Below, piece by piece: positions 51,060 through 60,232 of a DNA stretch of 64,000 nt. The DNA is from Shinella sp. SUS2. Its GTDB lineage: Bacteria > Pseudomonadota > Alphaproteobacteria > Rhizobiales > Rhizobiaceae. Position numbers and translations under genes: made by a program. The first letter of the stretch is position 1, and each line of letters starts with the position of its first letter. The stretch covers positions 186,001-250,000 of the forward strand of contig NZ_KQ410723.1 of assembly GCF_001262505.1 (NCBI RefSeq), given 5' to 3'. The notes beneath the pieces are model-generated. The model worked only from the letters and a program-made list of their open reading frames with translations, was not told the origin of the DNA and did not search any database.

Positions 51060-52625
51060 ATGGCACTCGCAGCCAGCCTTTTCCTGCGCCAGAACCAGTC
51101 GCTGGTGATGACCCCCCAGCTCATGCAGTCCATCCAGCTTCTGCAGATGACTCATGTCGAGCTCAACCAGTTTATCGCGCAGGAAGTCGAAAAGAATCCG
51201 CTCCTGGAGATCGCCTCCGGTGAGGAGGGCGCGCGGGAAAACGAACGCGGCAGCGAGGATTATGCCCTGCCGAGCGAAGATCGCGGCCATGCAGAAGGCA
51301 GCAGCAGCGAAGAAGGCTTCCAGCCGGATCTTTATGACAACGCGACCAGCGGCAGCGCCGGTAGCGCGCCCGAAACGCTTGACGGCGGCCTCGAAAACGT
51401 CTTTCCCGACGATACCGGCCCCCACGCCGCCGACGCGCCGGAGCTCATCGGCCAGTGGAAATCCATGCCTGGCGGCGGCGAGGACAGCGAAGGTTACGAC
51501 CTCGATGACTTCGTGGCGACCCGCAAGACGCTGCGCGATGTGCTGAACGAGCAGATTCCCTTCATCCTTCCCGATGCAGTCGATCGACTGGTCGCCCAGC
51601 ATCTCGTCGACCAGCTCGACGAGGCCGGCTATCTCCAGGGCAGCACGGCCGAGACGGCGTTGCGCCTCGGCAAGCCGGTGGCTGACATCGACCGCGTGCT
51701 CTACCGCCTGCAGGAACTCGATCCGCCCGGCGTCTTTGCCCGCTCGCTCAGCGAATGCCTCGCCATCCAGCTGAAGGCGAAGGACCGGCTCGACCCGGCC
51801 ATGGCCGCGCTCGTCGATAACCTCGAACTGCTCGCCCGACGCGATTTCGCAACACTGAAGAAACTTTGCGGCGTCGGCGAGGAGGACCTCATCGACATGC
51901 TGGCGGAAATCCGCAAGCTCGATCCCAAACCCGGCACGCGCTATGAGAACAGCGCCTCGGAGGCCGTGGTGCCTGATATCGTCGTGCGCGCTGCACCGGA
52001 CGGAACCTGGCATGTCGAGCTCAATGCCGACACACTGCCGCGCGTGCTCGTCAACCGCGACTATTACGCCTCCGTCTCCAGCCGTACGCGCCGCGACAGC
52101 GCGGATTCCGGCTTCCTCAACGAATGCCTGCAGACAGCCAACTGGCTGACGCGCAGCCTCGACCAGCGCGCCCGCACCATCATGAAGGTGGCGACCGAGA
52201 TCGTGCGCCAGCAGGATGCCTTCCTGATGTACGGGGTCGACCACCTGCGCCCGCTGAACCTGAAGACGGTCGCCGAGGCGATCAAGATGCACGAATCGAC
52301 GGTGAGCCGCGTCACCTCGAACAAGTACATGCTGACGCCGCGCGGGCTCTTCGAGCTGAAATATTTCTTCACGGTCTCGATCGGCTCGGCGGAAGGCGGT
52401 GATTCCCATTCGGCCGAAAGCGTGCGCCACCGCATCCGCACCATGATCGCCCAGGAGCAGCCCGACGCGGTGCTCTCGGACGACGATATCGTCGATGTCC
52501 TGCGTCAGGGCGGCGTCGACCTTGCCCGCCGCACCGTGGCAAAATACCGCGAGGCGATGAACATCCCCTCCTCCGTGCAGCGGCGGCGGGAAAAGCGGGC
52601 GCTGGCCAAAGCCGCCGCGTCGTGA
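51060..52625 (+). CDS. rpoN: RNA polymerase sigma-54 factor
   Basis: Predicted product of 521 residues. Region I is the Gln/Leu-rich SLVMTPQLMQSIQLLQM; an acidic region II (about 45-130) follows; the C-terminal RpoN box is ARRTVAKYREAMNI. Sigma-54 directs nitrogen, C4-dicarboxylate and nif gene transcription in rhizobia and needs enhancer-binding activators. The 152-base upstream gap shows no gene; a GGGGAG lies about 12 bases before ATG 51060. Confidence 0.97.
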   Translation: MALAASLFLRQNQSLVMTPQLMQSIQLLQMTHVELNQFIAQEVEKNPLLEIASGEEGARENERGSEDYALPSEDRGHAEGSSSEEGFQPDLYDNATSGSAGSAPETLDGGLENVFPDDTGPHAADAPELIGQWKSMPGGGEDSEGYDLDDFVATRKTLRDVLNEQIPFILPDAVDRLVAQHLVDQLDEAGYLQGSTAETALRLGKPVADIDRVLYRLQELDPPGVFARSLSECLAIQLKAKDRLDPAMAALVDNLELLARRDFATLKKLCGVGEEDLIDMLAEIRKLDPKPGTRYENSASEAVVPDIVVRAAPDGTWHVELNADTLPRVLVNRDYYASVSSRTRRDSADSGFLNECLQTANWLTRSLDQRARTIMKVATEIVRQQDAFLMYGVDHLRPLNLKTVAEAIKMHESTVSRVTSNKYMLTPRGLFELKYFFTVSIGSAEGGDSHSAESVRHRIRTMIAQEQPDAVLSDDDIVDVLRQGGVDLARRTVAKYREAMNIPSSVQRRREKRALAKAAAS

Positions 52626-52875
52626 AGCAAAGCCGGGATATCAGGCCTTTGCGTATGACAGACGTTAAGATTGCGTGAACTCGGGAATTGACTTCGTTAA
52701 CGGGACGGGCTAATGCGCGCCCCACTTCCGAAGGGAAGGCAGACCGGAATTCCAGATATATCCCCACTTTTCTGGAGTGTGCGATGCAAAAAACAGCGCA
52801 TGCGTGAAACGCTTGGAACGTGGATAAGGTTGGAATAGACTGTTGCACGCAAATCACGAAAGAGAGGAAACCTCC

Positions 52876-53451
52876 ATGAGTGTGCGTGTATCCGGTAAAC
52901 ATATGGAAATCGGCGAAACTTTCCGTCAGCGCATTGAAGAGCAGGTCGGAGAGGCCGTAACCAAATATTTCGACGGAGGATATTCGAGCCAGGTTACCGT
53001 GGAAAAAGCGGGGTCGCGGTACAGTGCCGATTGCAAGGTACACCTCGATACCGGCATGGCCTTGCAGGCAAACGGCGAAGCGAACGATCCCCTGGCGGCC
53101 TTCCAATCGGCCTCGGAACGGATCGAGAAGCGCCTGCGTCGGTACAAGCGCAAGCTCAAGGATCACCACAACGGCAATGGTCACGATGCCTTTGCAGAAG
53201 TGGCATACACGGTGATGGATTCGGTCCCCGAGGAAGACGACGAGCTTCCCGAGGACTACGCGCCGACCATCGTTGCGGAAAGCACGAAGAAACTGCGGAC
53301 CATGTCCGTCGCCAGCGCCGTCATGGCGCTCGACTTGACGGACGATCCGGTTCTTCTTTTCCGCAGTGCAGGCTCGGAGCAGCTCAATATCGTCTACCGA
53401 CGCAACGACGGCAATATTGGCTGGATCGACCCAGCCAATATCAAAGGCTGA
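52876..53451 (+). CDS. hpf: Ribosome hibernation promoting factor, long form
   Basis: Predicted product of 191 residues. The N-terminal S30AE domain (about 1-100) is followed by the C-terminal dimerisation domain (about 130-190, with DDPVLLFRSAGSEQLNIVYR), the long HPF that forms 100S ribosomes. GAGAGGAAACC precedes ATG 52876. The 250-base gap after rpoN contains no gene and probably holds its promoter. ptsN follows by 72 bases. Confidence 0.93.
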   Translation: MSVRVSGKHMEIGETFRQRIEEQVGEAVTKYFDGGYSSQVTVEKAGSRYSADCKVHLDTGMALQANGEANDPLAAFQSASERIEKRLRRYKRKLKDHHNGNGHDAFAEVAYTVMDSVPEEDDELPEDYAPTIVAESTKKLRTMSVASAVMALDLTDDPVLLFRSAGSEQLNIVYRRNDGNIGWIDPANIKG

Positions 53452-53523
53452 GTGACGGGAGCGTGGCGCCGGGACGGGCGCCACGCCTCTTCAAACCTTC
53501 ACCCAGCGCACGAGGACAAAAGC

Positions 53524-53988
53524 ATGGCATTGGCAGGTTTGCTGCAGCAGAGTGCGATTATTCCGGCGATGAAGGCCAACTCCAAGAAGCAGCTGCTTCA
53601 GGAACTGGCGACAAAAGCGGCAAAGATCACCGGGCTTCCGGAACGCGAGATTTTTGACGTCATCCTTCAGCGCGAGCGGCTCGGTTCGACCGGCGTGGGC
53701 AATGGCATCGCCATCCCGCACGGCAAGCTGAAGGAGCTTTCGCAGATCACCGGCCTCTTCGCGAGGCTCGAAACCCCCGTCGACTTCGAGGCATTGGACG
53801 ACCAGCCGGTCGACCTCGTCTTCCTGCTTCTGGCCCCGGAAGGTGCCGGCGCGGATCACCTCAAGGCCCTCTCGCGCATCGCCCGCGTGCTGCGCGATCC
53901 GGCCATGGTTGCCAAATTGCGCGCCTCCGACAGCGAGAGCGCCATCTATGCCTGCCTCAGCGAGGAGCAGGCATCGAACGCGGCCTGA
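53524..53988 (+). CDS. ptsN: PTS IIA-like nitrogen-regulatory protein EIIANtr
   Basis: Predicted product of 154 residues. The phosphorylatable histidine is H66 in GIAIPHGKL. EIIANtr is the output protein of the nitrogen PTS and regulates potassium, nitrogen and carbon functions. It is encoded downstream of rpoN and hpf as in most proteobacteria. GAGGAC lies before ATG 53524. Confidence 0.95.
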   Translation: MALAGLLQQSAIIPAMKANSKKQLLQELATKAAKITGLPEREIFDVILQRERLGSTGVGNGIAIPHGKLKELSQITGLFARLETPVDFEALDDQPVDLVFLLLAPEGAGADHLKALSRIARVLRDPAMVAKLRASDSESAIYACLSEEQASNAA

Positions 53989-54008
53989 CATTTTCTAGAA
54001 TGGGCACG

Positions 54009-54042
54009 AAAAAACCGGCGGTTTTGCGACCGCCGGTTTTTC
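54009..54042. terminator. Bidirectional terminator between ptsN and grpE
   Basis: AAAACCGGCGGT, loop TTTGCG, ACCGCCGGTTTTT forms a 12-bp stem with A run on one side and T run on the other. It ends both converging transcripts. Confidence 0.9.
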
Positions 54043-54061
54043 TTTGTCCTGTCGGTCCTGA

Positions 54062-54673
54062 TCAGGCCTGTGCGGTGCTTGCATCACCGGCGGGCGCCTT
54101 CGGGCCGCCCTTGGAAACGCCGACCATGGCCGGGCGCAGCACGCGTTCGCCGATGACGTAACCGTCCTGCACGACCTGCACGACCGTGTTGTTGGCGACA
54201 TCAGTGTTCGGCACTTCGAACATGGCCTGATGGAAGTTCGGGTCGAACTTCTCGCCAATCGGGTCGAGCTTGCGCACACCGTGGCGTTCGAGGGCGGCGA
54301 GCATGGAACGCTCGGTCATCTCCACGCCCTCGGCCAGTGCCTTCAGACCGGCATCTTCCGTGGTCTGGGCATCGGCCGGAATGGCGTCCAGCGCGCGGCG
54401 CAGATTGTCCGACACGGCCAGCATGTCGCGGGCAAAGCCGGCGACGGAGTAGGACTTGGCATCCTTCACGTCGCGTTCGGTGCGGCGACGCAGGTTGTCC
54501 ATCTCGGCGGCGAGACGCAGGTACTTGTCCCTGAGATCGGCATTTTCCGCGCGCAGCGCATCGACCGGATCCGGCTCTGCCGGATCGCCCGCCTCTTCCG
54601 GCGCAAACGTGTCGGCGGCAAGAATGTTCTCTACCGCTTCGTCAGGTCCATGGTTCTTGTTCTCGTCGGTCAT
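54062..54673 (-). CDS. grpE: Nucleotide exchange factor GrpE
   Basis: Predicted product of 203 residues. A long acidic N-terminal helix (about 35-100, [20 protein letters not shown]) leads to the beta domain with [14 protein letters not shown] and [17 protein letters not shown]. GrpE releases ADP from DnaK. It lies 92 bases downstream of hrcA; a heat-shock-like promoter candidate is in the gap. Confidence 0.96.
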   Translation of the reverse strand: MTDENKNHGPDEAVENILAADTFAPEEAGDPAEPDPVDALRAENADLRDKYLRLAAEMDNLRRRTERDVKDAKSYSVAGFARDMLAVSDNLRRALDAIPADAQTTEDAGLKALAEGVEMTERSMLAALERHGVRKLDPIGEKFDPNFHQAMFEVPNTDVANNTVVQVVQDGYVIGERVLRPAMVGVSKGGPKAPAGDASTAQA

Positions 54674-54712
54674 GACGTACTCCGAATTCCATCTTGTAAG
54701 GGTTTGGGCCCG

Positions 54713-54741
54713 ATATCGAGCTTTGATCCCGAAAAATCAAG
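54713..54741 (-). promoter_or_regulatory. Candidate promoter for grpE
   Basis: On the minus strand CTTGAT (54741-54736), a 17-base spacer and CGATAT (54718-54713) lie about 40 bases before grpE. The CTTG -35 core resembles alphaproteobacterial RpoH promoters, though the -10 is imperfect. Confidence 0.4.
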
Positions 54742-54765
54742 GGCTGATGCCCGGTTTGCAGGCCG

Positions 54766-55848
54766 TCAGCGTGAAAGCCGCGAGATCAGCTGGGCGGTGT
54801 AGTCCACCATGGGCACGATCCGGGAATAGTTGAGCCGCGTCGGCCCGATAACGCCGACGGCGCCGACGATCTTGTCGTCACCGTCGCGATAGGGGGCGAC
54901 GATCAGCGAGGAACCGGACAACGAGAAGAGCTTGTTTTCCGAGCCGATGAAGATACGCACGCCCGGCCCCGTCTCGGCCAGGTTCAGGAGCTCGATCAGG
55001 CTGTCCTTGCGCTCGAGGTCGTCGAAGAGCATGCGCAGGCGATCGATATCCTCGGCGCCGGCGAGCCCCTCCAGGAGATTCGCCCGGCCGCGCACGATGA
55101 GCCGCGTCGGCTTGCCCTCATCGAAACCACCGGACCAGACCATCAGCCCGCGCTCGACGAGGTCCTGCGACAGCTTGTCCAGCTCGCCGCTGATTTCTCC
55201 GCGCAACCGCTCCAGCTGGGCGCGCGCCTCCAGCAGCGTGTTGCCGGCAAGGTGGGCGTTGAGAAAATTGGCGGCCTCGGTGAGCTGCGAACTCGTGACG
55301 CCCGCCGGAAGCTCGATGATACGGTTCTCCACCAGGTCGTGATCGCCCACCAGCACGACGAGCGCCTTGGTCGGCTCCAGCCGGATGAACTCGACATGTT
55401 TCAGGATGGCGTCGTTCTTCGTCGTGATGACGAGGCCGGCCCCGCGCGACATGCCCGACAGCGCCTGGCTCGCCTCGTTCATCATGGTCTCGACGGCGGT
55501 GTGCTTCTGGCCGTGCGGGCGCACATGACGCTCGATCGAGGCGCGGTCCTCCGACGAAATGTTGCCCACCTGCATGAAGGCATCGACGAAGAAGCGCAGG
55601 CCAAGCTGCGTCGGAAGACGTCCGGCGCTGATATGGGGCGAATAGATAAGGCCGAGTTCCTCAAGATCGCTCATCACATTGCGCACGGAGGCCGGCGAGA
55701 GCGACATGGGCAGAATGCGCGACAGGTTGCGCGAGCCGAGAGGCTCGCCGCTTTCCAGATAGCTTTCGACGATACGGCGGAAGATTTCGCCCGAACGCTC
55801 GTCGAGCGCTGCCTGACTGTCAGGACCCGGAGATTTCTTCAAAACCAT
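54766..55848 (-). CDS. hrcA: Heat-inducible transcription repressor HrcA
   Basis: Predicted product of 360 residues. The N-terminal winged-helix region (about 10-95) includes [18 protein letters not shown] and [17 protein letters not shown]-like and dimerisation parts follow; the end [17 protein letters not shown] is diagnostic. HrcA represses groESL-type operons through CIRCE elements. ATG 55848 has GGAAAG upstream; the frame continues to 56424 through the divergent rph gene and is not coding there. No CIRCE site was seen in the adjacent gaps. Confidence 0.96.
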   Translation of the reverse strand: MVLKKSPGPDSQAALDERSGEIFRRIVESYLESGEPLGSRNLSRILPMSLSPASVRNVMSDLEELGLIYSPHISAGRLPTQLGLRFFVDAFMQVGNISSEDRASIERHVRPHGQKHTAVETMMNEASQALSGMSRGAGLVITTKNDAILKHVEFIRLEPTKALVVLVGDHDLVENRIIELPAGVTSSQLTEAANFLNAHLAGNTLLEARAQLERLRGEISGELDKLSQDLVERGLMVWSGGFDEGKPTRLIVRGRANLLEGLAGAEDIDRLRMLFDDLERKDSLIELLNLAETGPGVRIFIGSENKLFSLSGSSLIVAPYRDGDDKIVGAVGVIGPTRLNYSRIVPMVDYTAQLISRLSR

Positions 55849-56035
55849 CTTTCCGCTGCAAACCCTGTTATCCGACAGGAATATAGTGATTTCGCAAGAG
55901 AGCGCAAAACGGATTTTCCCGCCGCGATTTTCCGCCGCAAGGCGCCAAAACACAAGCCTTGCGCCGCGCTGCCATTCCCTCGCCCGGCGATCTGGTCTAA
56001 AGCAGCTTCCCAGATAATTCAGACAGGAGTTCGCA

Positions 56036-56752
56036 ATGCGGCCGTCCGGCAGAAAAACCGACCAGATGCGCAAGGTTTCCTTCGAGCGCAACATTTCCAA
56101 ACATGCCGAAGGCTCCTGTCTCGTCAAGTTCGGCGACACGCATGTGCTCGTCACGGCCAGCCTTGAAGACAAGACGCCGCCATGGCTGCGCAACAGCGGC
56201 AAGGGCTGGGTCACCGCCGAATACGGCATGCTGCCCCGCGCCACCGGCGACCGCATGAGGCGTGAAGCCGCTGCCGGCAAACAGGGCGGCCGCACGCAGG
56301 AAATCCAGCGCCTCATCGGCCGCTCGCTGCGCGCCGTCGTCGATCTCGAAGCGCTCGGCGAGCGCCAGATCACCGTCGACTGCGACGTCATCCAGGCTGA
56401 CGGCGGCACGCGTACGGCGTCCATTACCGGCGCCTGGATCGCCCTTCACGACTGCCTGAAGTGGATGGAAGCCCGCAACATGATCAAGGTGGAGAAGGTC
56501 CTAAAGGACCATGTCGCCGCGATCTCCTGTGGCATCTTCGCCGCCCAGTCTGTCATCGACCTCGACTATCTCGAGGATTCCGCCGCGGAGACCGACGCCA
56601 ATTTCGTCATGACCGGTTCGGGCGGTATCGTCGAAATCCAGGGCACCGCCGAGGGCAAGCCGTTCACGGAGGAGGAGTTCTCCAGCCTGATGGCGCTTGC
56701 CCGCGCCGGCATCGCCGATCTCGTCACCCTGCAGAAGCAGGCTGTCGCCTGA
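56036..56752 (+). CDS. rph: Ribonuclease PH
   Basis: Predicted product of 238 residues. It is a phosphorolytic 3'-5' exoribonuclease trimming tRNA 3' ends. Landmarks are [12 protein letters not shown], the [14 protein letters not shown] phosphate-site region, [15 protein letters not shown] and [25 protein letters not shown] precedes ATG 56036. It is divergent from hrcA, a common arrangement, and heads rph-VOC-rdgB-hemW. Confidence 0.97.
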   Translation: MRPSGRKTDQMRKVSFERNISKHAEGSCLVKFGDTHVLVTASLEDKTPPWLRNSGKGWVTAEYGMLPRATGDRMRREAAAGKQGGRTQEIQRLIGRSLRAVVDLEALGERQITVDCDVIQADGGTRTASITGAWIALHDCLKWMEARNMIKVEKVLKDHVAAISCGIFAAQSVIDLDYLEDSAAETDANFVMTGSGGIVEIQGTAEGKPFTEEEFSSLMALARAGIADLVTLQKQAVA

Positions 56753-56765
56753 GACAGGTTTCGTC

Positions 56766-57182
56766 ATGACCGCCGCGATCGAAGGCATTCTCGAAACCGC
56801 GCTCTACGCGGACGACCTCGACGCGGCGGAAGCCTTCTATGGCGGCATCCTGGGATTGGAAACAATCACGCGGCAGGCGAACCGCCACGTCTTCTTCCGC
56901 TGCGGCGCCGGTGTGCTCCTGATCTTCAATCCTGCCGAAACCGTGCATCCGCCGCCGCCCCACGCCTTTCCGGTGCCCGTGCATGGCGCGAAGGGCCCGG
57001 GCCATGCCTGTTTCCGCGTGCCCGGCCCGGCGCTTGATTTCTGGGTAAAAAAGCTCGAAGAAGCCGGCATCGCCATCGAAGCGGACTTCTGCTGGCCGAA
57101 CGGCGCCCGCTCCATCTATTTCCGCGACCCTGCCGGCAACAGCCTCGAATGTGCCGAACCGGGCCTCTGGAACATCGCTTGA
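56766..57182 (+). CDS. Glyoxalase/VOC-family protein
   Basis: Predicted protein of 138 residues with two VOC half-repeats. The first half holds [20 protein letters not shown]; the second ends with the [17 protein letters not shown] motif, with the metal-ligand Glu in NSLE. A dioxygenase, glyoxalase or fosfomycin-resistance-like role is possible, but the substrate is unclear. It starts 14 bases after rph and precedes rdgB by nine, so it sits inside that operon. Confidence 0.82.
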   Translation: MTAAIEGILETALYADDLDAAEAFYGGILGLETITRQANRHVFFRCGAGVLLIFNPAETVHPPPPHAFPVPVHGAKGPGHACFRVPGPALDFWVKKLEEAGIAIEADFCWPNGARSIYFRDPAGNSLECAEPGLWNIA

Positions 57183-57190
57183 GGATTTTC

Positions 57191-57835
57191 ATGCGCAAGC
57201 TCGACACCAAGACGATCGTCGTCGCCAGCCACAATGCCGGAAAGATCCGCGAGATCGAAGACCTGATCGGCCCGTTCGGCTTTTCTGCCAAATCCGCCGC
57301 CGAACTGAAATTCGAGGAGCCGGACGAGACCGGCACGACCTTCGAGGAGAACGCGACGATCAAGGCGCTTGCCTCGGCAAAGGCCTCGGGCCTTCCCGCC
57401 CTGTCGGACGATTCCGGCCTCGTCATCGACGCACTCGACGGCGCGCCGGGCGTCTACACGGCAAACTGGGCGGAAAAGGAAGACGGCACGCGCGACTTCT
57501 CCATGGCCATGGAGAAGGTGGAGAAGGCGCTTGCCGACAAGGGCATCACCGAAACCAGGGACCGCACGGCACGCTTCGTTTCCGTGCTGTGCCTTGCCTG
57601 GCCCGATGGCCATACCGAACTCTTTCGCGGCGAAGTGGAAGGCCACGTCGTCTGGCCGCCACGCGGAACGCAAGGCTTCGGCTACGATCCGGTCTTCCGG
57701 CCGGACGGCTATGAGACGACCTTCGGCGAGATGAGCGCAGAAGAAAAGCACGGCTGGAAGCCGGGGGATGCGGCCGCACTGTCGCACCGCGCCCGTGCCT
57801 TCAAGCGTTTCGTCGAAACCTGCCTGAAGGCTTGA
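57191..57835 (+). CDS. rdgB: XTP/dITP pyrophosphatase
   Basis: Predicted product of 214 residues. The Ham1/RdgB pattern is visible as [44 protein letters not shown] and [12 protein letters not shown]. It hydrolyses ITP, dITP and XTP to keep non-canonical purines out of nucleic acids. GAGGA lies before ATG 57191. hemW follows after six bases, the widespread rdgB-hemW pairing. Confidence 0.97.
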   Translation: MRKLDTKTIVVASHNAGKIREIEDLIGPFGFSAKSAAELKFEEPDETGTTFEENATIKALASAKASGLPALSDDSGLVIDALDGAPGVYTANWAEKEDGTRDFSMAMEKVEKALADKGITETRDRTARFVSVLCLAWPDGHTELFRGEVEGHVVWPPRGTQGFGYDPVFRPDGYETTFGEMSAEEKHGWKPGDAAALSHRARAFKRFVETCLKA

Positions 57836-57841
57836 GGCGCG

Positions 57842-59035
57842 ATGACGGCGGTGCCCTTCGATATCCGGCCGAGCATGGGAGCGGACCTTTCCGACCCCGG
57901 TTTCGGCATTTATGTGCACTGGCCGTTCTGTGCCGCCAAATGCCCCTATTGCGACTTCAACAGCCATGTACGCCACCAGCCGGTCGATCAGCCGCGCTTC
58001 GTGCAGGCCTTCCTGAAGGAGATGGCGACGATGCGCCGCCTCACCGGCTCGCGCAGCGTCACCAGCATCTTCATGGGCGGCGGCACGCCCTCGCTGATGG
58101 CACCGGAGACGGTGGATGCGATCCTCAACGGCATCGCCCGCCACTGGCATGTGCCTGATGGCATTGAGATCACCATGGAGGCAAACCCCTCCAGCGTCGA
58201 AGCCGATCGGTTCCGCGGCTACCGCGCGGCCGGCGTCAACCGCGTCTCGCTCGGCGTTCAGGCACTGAACGACCGGGACCTGAAGTTTCTCGGCCGGCTG
58301 CATGACGTTGCCGATGCGCTGAAGGCGATCCGGCTGGCACGCGACATCTTTCCGCGCATGTCCTTCGACCTCATCTACGCCCGCCCCAACCAGACCGTCG
58401 AGGACTGGGACCGGGAGCTGAAGGAGGCCGTCTCCTACGCCGTCGATCATCTCTCGCTCTACCAGCTCACCATCGAGGAAGGCACACCCTTCTATGGCCT
58501 GCACAAGGCCGGCAAGCTGGTCGTCCCCGACGGCGAGCAGTCCGCCGTGCTCTACGAGGCGACGCAGGAGATCACCGAGCGCGAGGGCATGCCGGCCTAC
58601 GAGGTCTCCAACCATGCCCGTCCCGGTTCGGAGAGCCGCCACAACCTCACCTACTGGCGCTATGGAGACTATGTGGGCATCGGCCCCGGGGCACATGGTC
58701 GCCTTACGACGGGCGGCGCAAAAATCGCCACCGCGACGGAGCGGCGGCCGGAGGGCTGGCTGGAGCTTGTCGAGGCGGAGGGCCACGGCATGGTCGACCA
58801 GGAGCTTTTGGAGCGCGAGGCACAGGCGGACGAACTTTTGCTGATGGGGCTTCGCCTGAAGGAAGGCATCGACCTCGTCCGCTGGCAGGCGCTGTCCGGT
58901 CGCGATCCGGATCCGGATCGCGAACAGTTCCTCATCGAACACGGTTTCATCGAGCGGCTTGGCAATTCGCGGCTACGCTGCACGCCGGCCGGCATGCTGA
59001 TTCTCGACGCCGTCGTGGCGGATCTCGCCTGCTGA
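57842..59035 (+). CDS. hemW: Radical SAM heme chaperone HemW
   Basis: Predicted product of 397 residues. The CxxxCxxC cluster is C30-AAK-C34-PY-C37 followed by DF, matching HemW's CxxxCxxCxF pattern; GGGTPS and the HemN C-terminal domain (about 300-390) follow. HemW was formerly annotated as an oxygen-independent coproporphyrinogen oxidase but binds and transfers heme. It ends the rph operon. Confidence 0.95.
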   Translation: MTAVPFDIRPSMGADLSDPGFGIYVHWPFCAAKCPYCDFNSHVRHQPVDQPRFVQAFLKEMATMRRLTGSRSVTSIFMGGGTPSLMAPETVDAILNGIARHWHVPDGIEITMEANPSSVEADRFRGYRAAGVNRVSLGVQALNDRDLKFLGRLHDVADALKAIRLARDIFPRMSFDLIYARPNQTVEDWDRELKEAVSYAVDHLSLYQLTIEEGTPFYGLHKAGKLVVPDGEQSAVLYEATQEITEREGMPAYEVSNHARPGSESRHNLTYWRYGDYVGIGPGAHGRLTTGGAKIATATERRPEGWLELVEAEGHGMVDQELLEREAQADELLLMGLRLKEGIDLVRWQALSGRDPDPDREQFLIEHGFIERLGNSRLRCTPAGMLILDAVVADLAC

Positions 59036-59041
59036 CCCTTC

Positions 59042-59076
59042 GGCCGTTCCAATGAAACTCCCTCACTGGAACGGCC
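59042..59076 (+). terminator. Hairpin after hemW
   Basis: GGCCGTTCCA (59042-59051) and TGGAACGGCC (59067-59076) are a perfect 10-bp inverted repeat with a 15-base loop, seven bases after the hemW stop; TTCC follows. The T run is weak. Confidence 0.6.
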
Positions 59077-59114
59077 TTCCTGGAGTGTCTTTCCAACATT
59101 GTTCCAGAGGCCCG

Positions 59115-59136
59115 GTTCGGCACATGTCCGCCGAAC
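59115..59136 (-). terminator. Hairpin past the EamA transporter gene
   Basis: GTTCGGC and GCCGAAC arms around an eight-base loop lie about 25 bases beyond the stop of the minus-strand transporter. There is no clear T run, so termination is tentative. Confidence 0.35.
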
Positions 59137-59160
59137 TCGTACTCCCCGCAAAACCATGCG

Positions 59161-60096
59161 CTAAGCGTCAGAGCCGATCGGCCGGCGCTTTTCCGTGATC
59201 ATGCGCAGGAGACGCCCGTCGATGGCCGCAAGGCCGACGGCGATCAGCGCCATGCCGGCAAAATGCTTCGGCGCCAGCACCTCGCCGAGAACCAGCGCGC
59301 CGAGCAGGATGGCGCTGACGGGGATGAGGAAGGTCACGAGCATCAGGTTCGTCGCACCTGCCGTGGCGAGAATGCGGAAGAAGATGACGTAGGCGAGCGC
59401 GGTGGCAAGGAAGGCAAGGCCGAACAAGGCCATCCAGGTCTCCGCCGAGGGCATGGCGAGCGTCCATGGCTTGTCGACGATCAGCGCAACCGGCAGCATC
59501 AGCACGGCGGAAGCCGTCACCTGCCCTGCGGCCGGCAGCAGCGGCGGCAGGCCCATGCGGCGGAAGCGGCGACCGAAGATACCGGCAATCGAATAGGAGA
59601 CAGCGCCGCCGAGCACGGCCAGCTGCGCCAGGAGATTGGCCCCGAGGTCGGAGAGCACCGAGGGGCCGATCATCAGCGCCACGCCGAGAAAGCCGACAAT
59701 GACACCGACGAGGCGCCCGCCCGTCATCTTCTCGTCCGTCGTCAGGAGATGGGCGGCGATAACGGCAAAGAGCGGTGTGGTGGCGTTGAGGATGGAGGCA
59801 AGGCCACTCGCAATATGCGTCTGGCCCCAGACGATCAGCGAAAACGGAATGATATTGTTGAGCACGCCCATGCCGAGGAAGGCGAGCCACACCTCCCTGC
59901 TGCGCGGAATGGCATAGCCGGCGAGGCGCACGACCATCCAGAGCGCGAGGGCGGCAAGGCCGACGCGGGCAGTGACGATGGTGAGCGTCGGCAGCTCGCG
60001 CACGAGAATGCCGTTGAAGAGGAACGAGCCGCCCCAGAGAAGCGAGAGCGCGACGAGCAGGCCCCATTCGCCTGCGGTCATATTACGATTGGCCAT
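59161..60096 (-). CDS. EamA/DMT-family transporter
   Basis: Predicted product of 311 residues with ten membrane helices in two EamA repeats. The beginning WGLLVALSLLWGGSFLFNG and the helix region LVTFLIPVSAILLGALVLGE are typical. It is an inner-membrane permease whose substrate is unknown, perhaps an amino acid or metabolite exporter. ATG 60096 has AAGGAT upstream. It is divergent from a LysR gene with a shared 136-base control region holding an inverted repeat. Confidence 0.88.
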   Translation of the reverse strand: MANRNMTAGEWGLLVALSLLWGGSFLFNGILVRELPTLTIVTARVGLAALALWMVVRLAGYAIPRSREVWLAFLGMGVLNNIIPFSLIVWGQTHIASGLASILNATTPLFAVIAAHLLTTDEKMTGGRLVGVIVGFLGVALMIGPSVLSDLGANLLAQLAVLGGAVSYSIAGIFGRRFRRMGLPPLLPAAGQVTASAVLMLPVALIVDKPWTLAMPSAETWMALFGLAFLATALAYVIFFRILATAGATNLMLVTFLIPVSAILLGALVLGEVLAPKHFAGMALIAVGLAAIDGRLLRMITEKRRPIGSDA

Positions 60097-60126
60097 CGGA
60101 ACATCCTTGCGAAATTTTCTAAATCG

Positions 60127-60164
60127 AACGTGATGCCCGGATGTCAAAATCCGGTTTTCACGTT
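60127..60164. promoter_or_regulatory. Inverted repeat in the transporter/LysR intergenic region
   Basis: AACGTGA (60127-60133) and TCACGTT (60158-60164) are perfect 7-base arms 24 bases apart, centred in the 136-base gap between divergent genes. It could be a regulator-binding site or paired half-sites. Confidence 0.4.
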
Positions 60165-60232
60165 ATAATTCCGCGGATTTCCGTGCCGTACAAACGATCA
60201 TATTTCGGCTTTTTAGCGAGGAAAACTAAATC

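Noticed and set aside
55849-56035. CIRCE element for HrcA autoregulation
   Set aside because: No TTAGCACTC-N9-GAGTGCTAA-like inverted repeat was seen in the hrcA/rph or hrcA/grpE gaps.
54766-56424. HrcA read as a 552-residue protein
   Set aside because: The extra 192 codons lie inside the divergent rph gene and have no ribosome-binding site; HrcA begins normally at 55848.
57116-58942. Minus-strand open frame of about 608 codons opposite rdgB and hemW
   Set aside because: Antisense to two genes with complete motifs; composition is that of a shadow frame.
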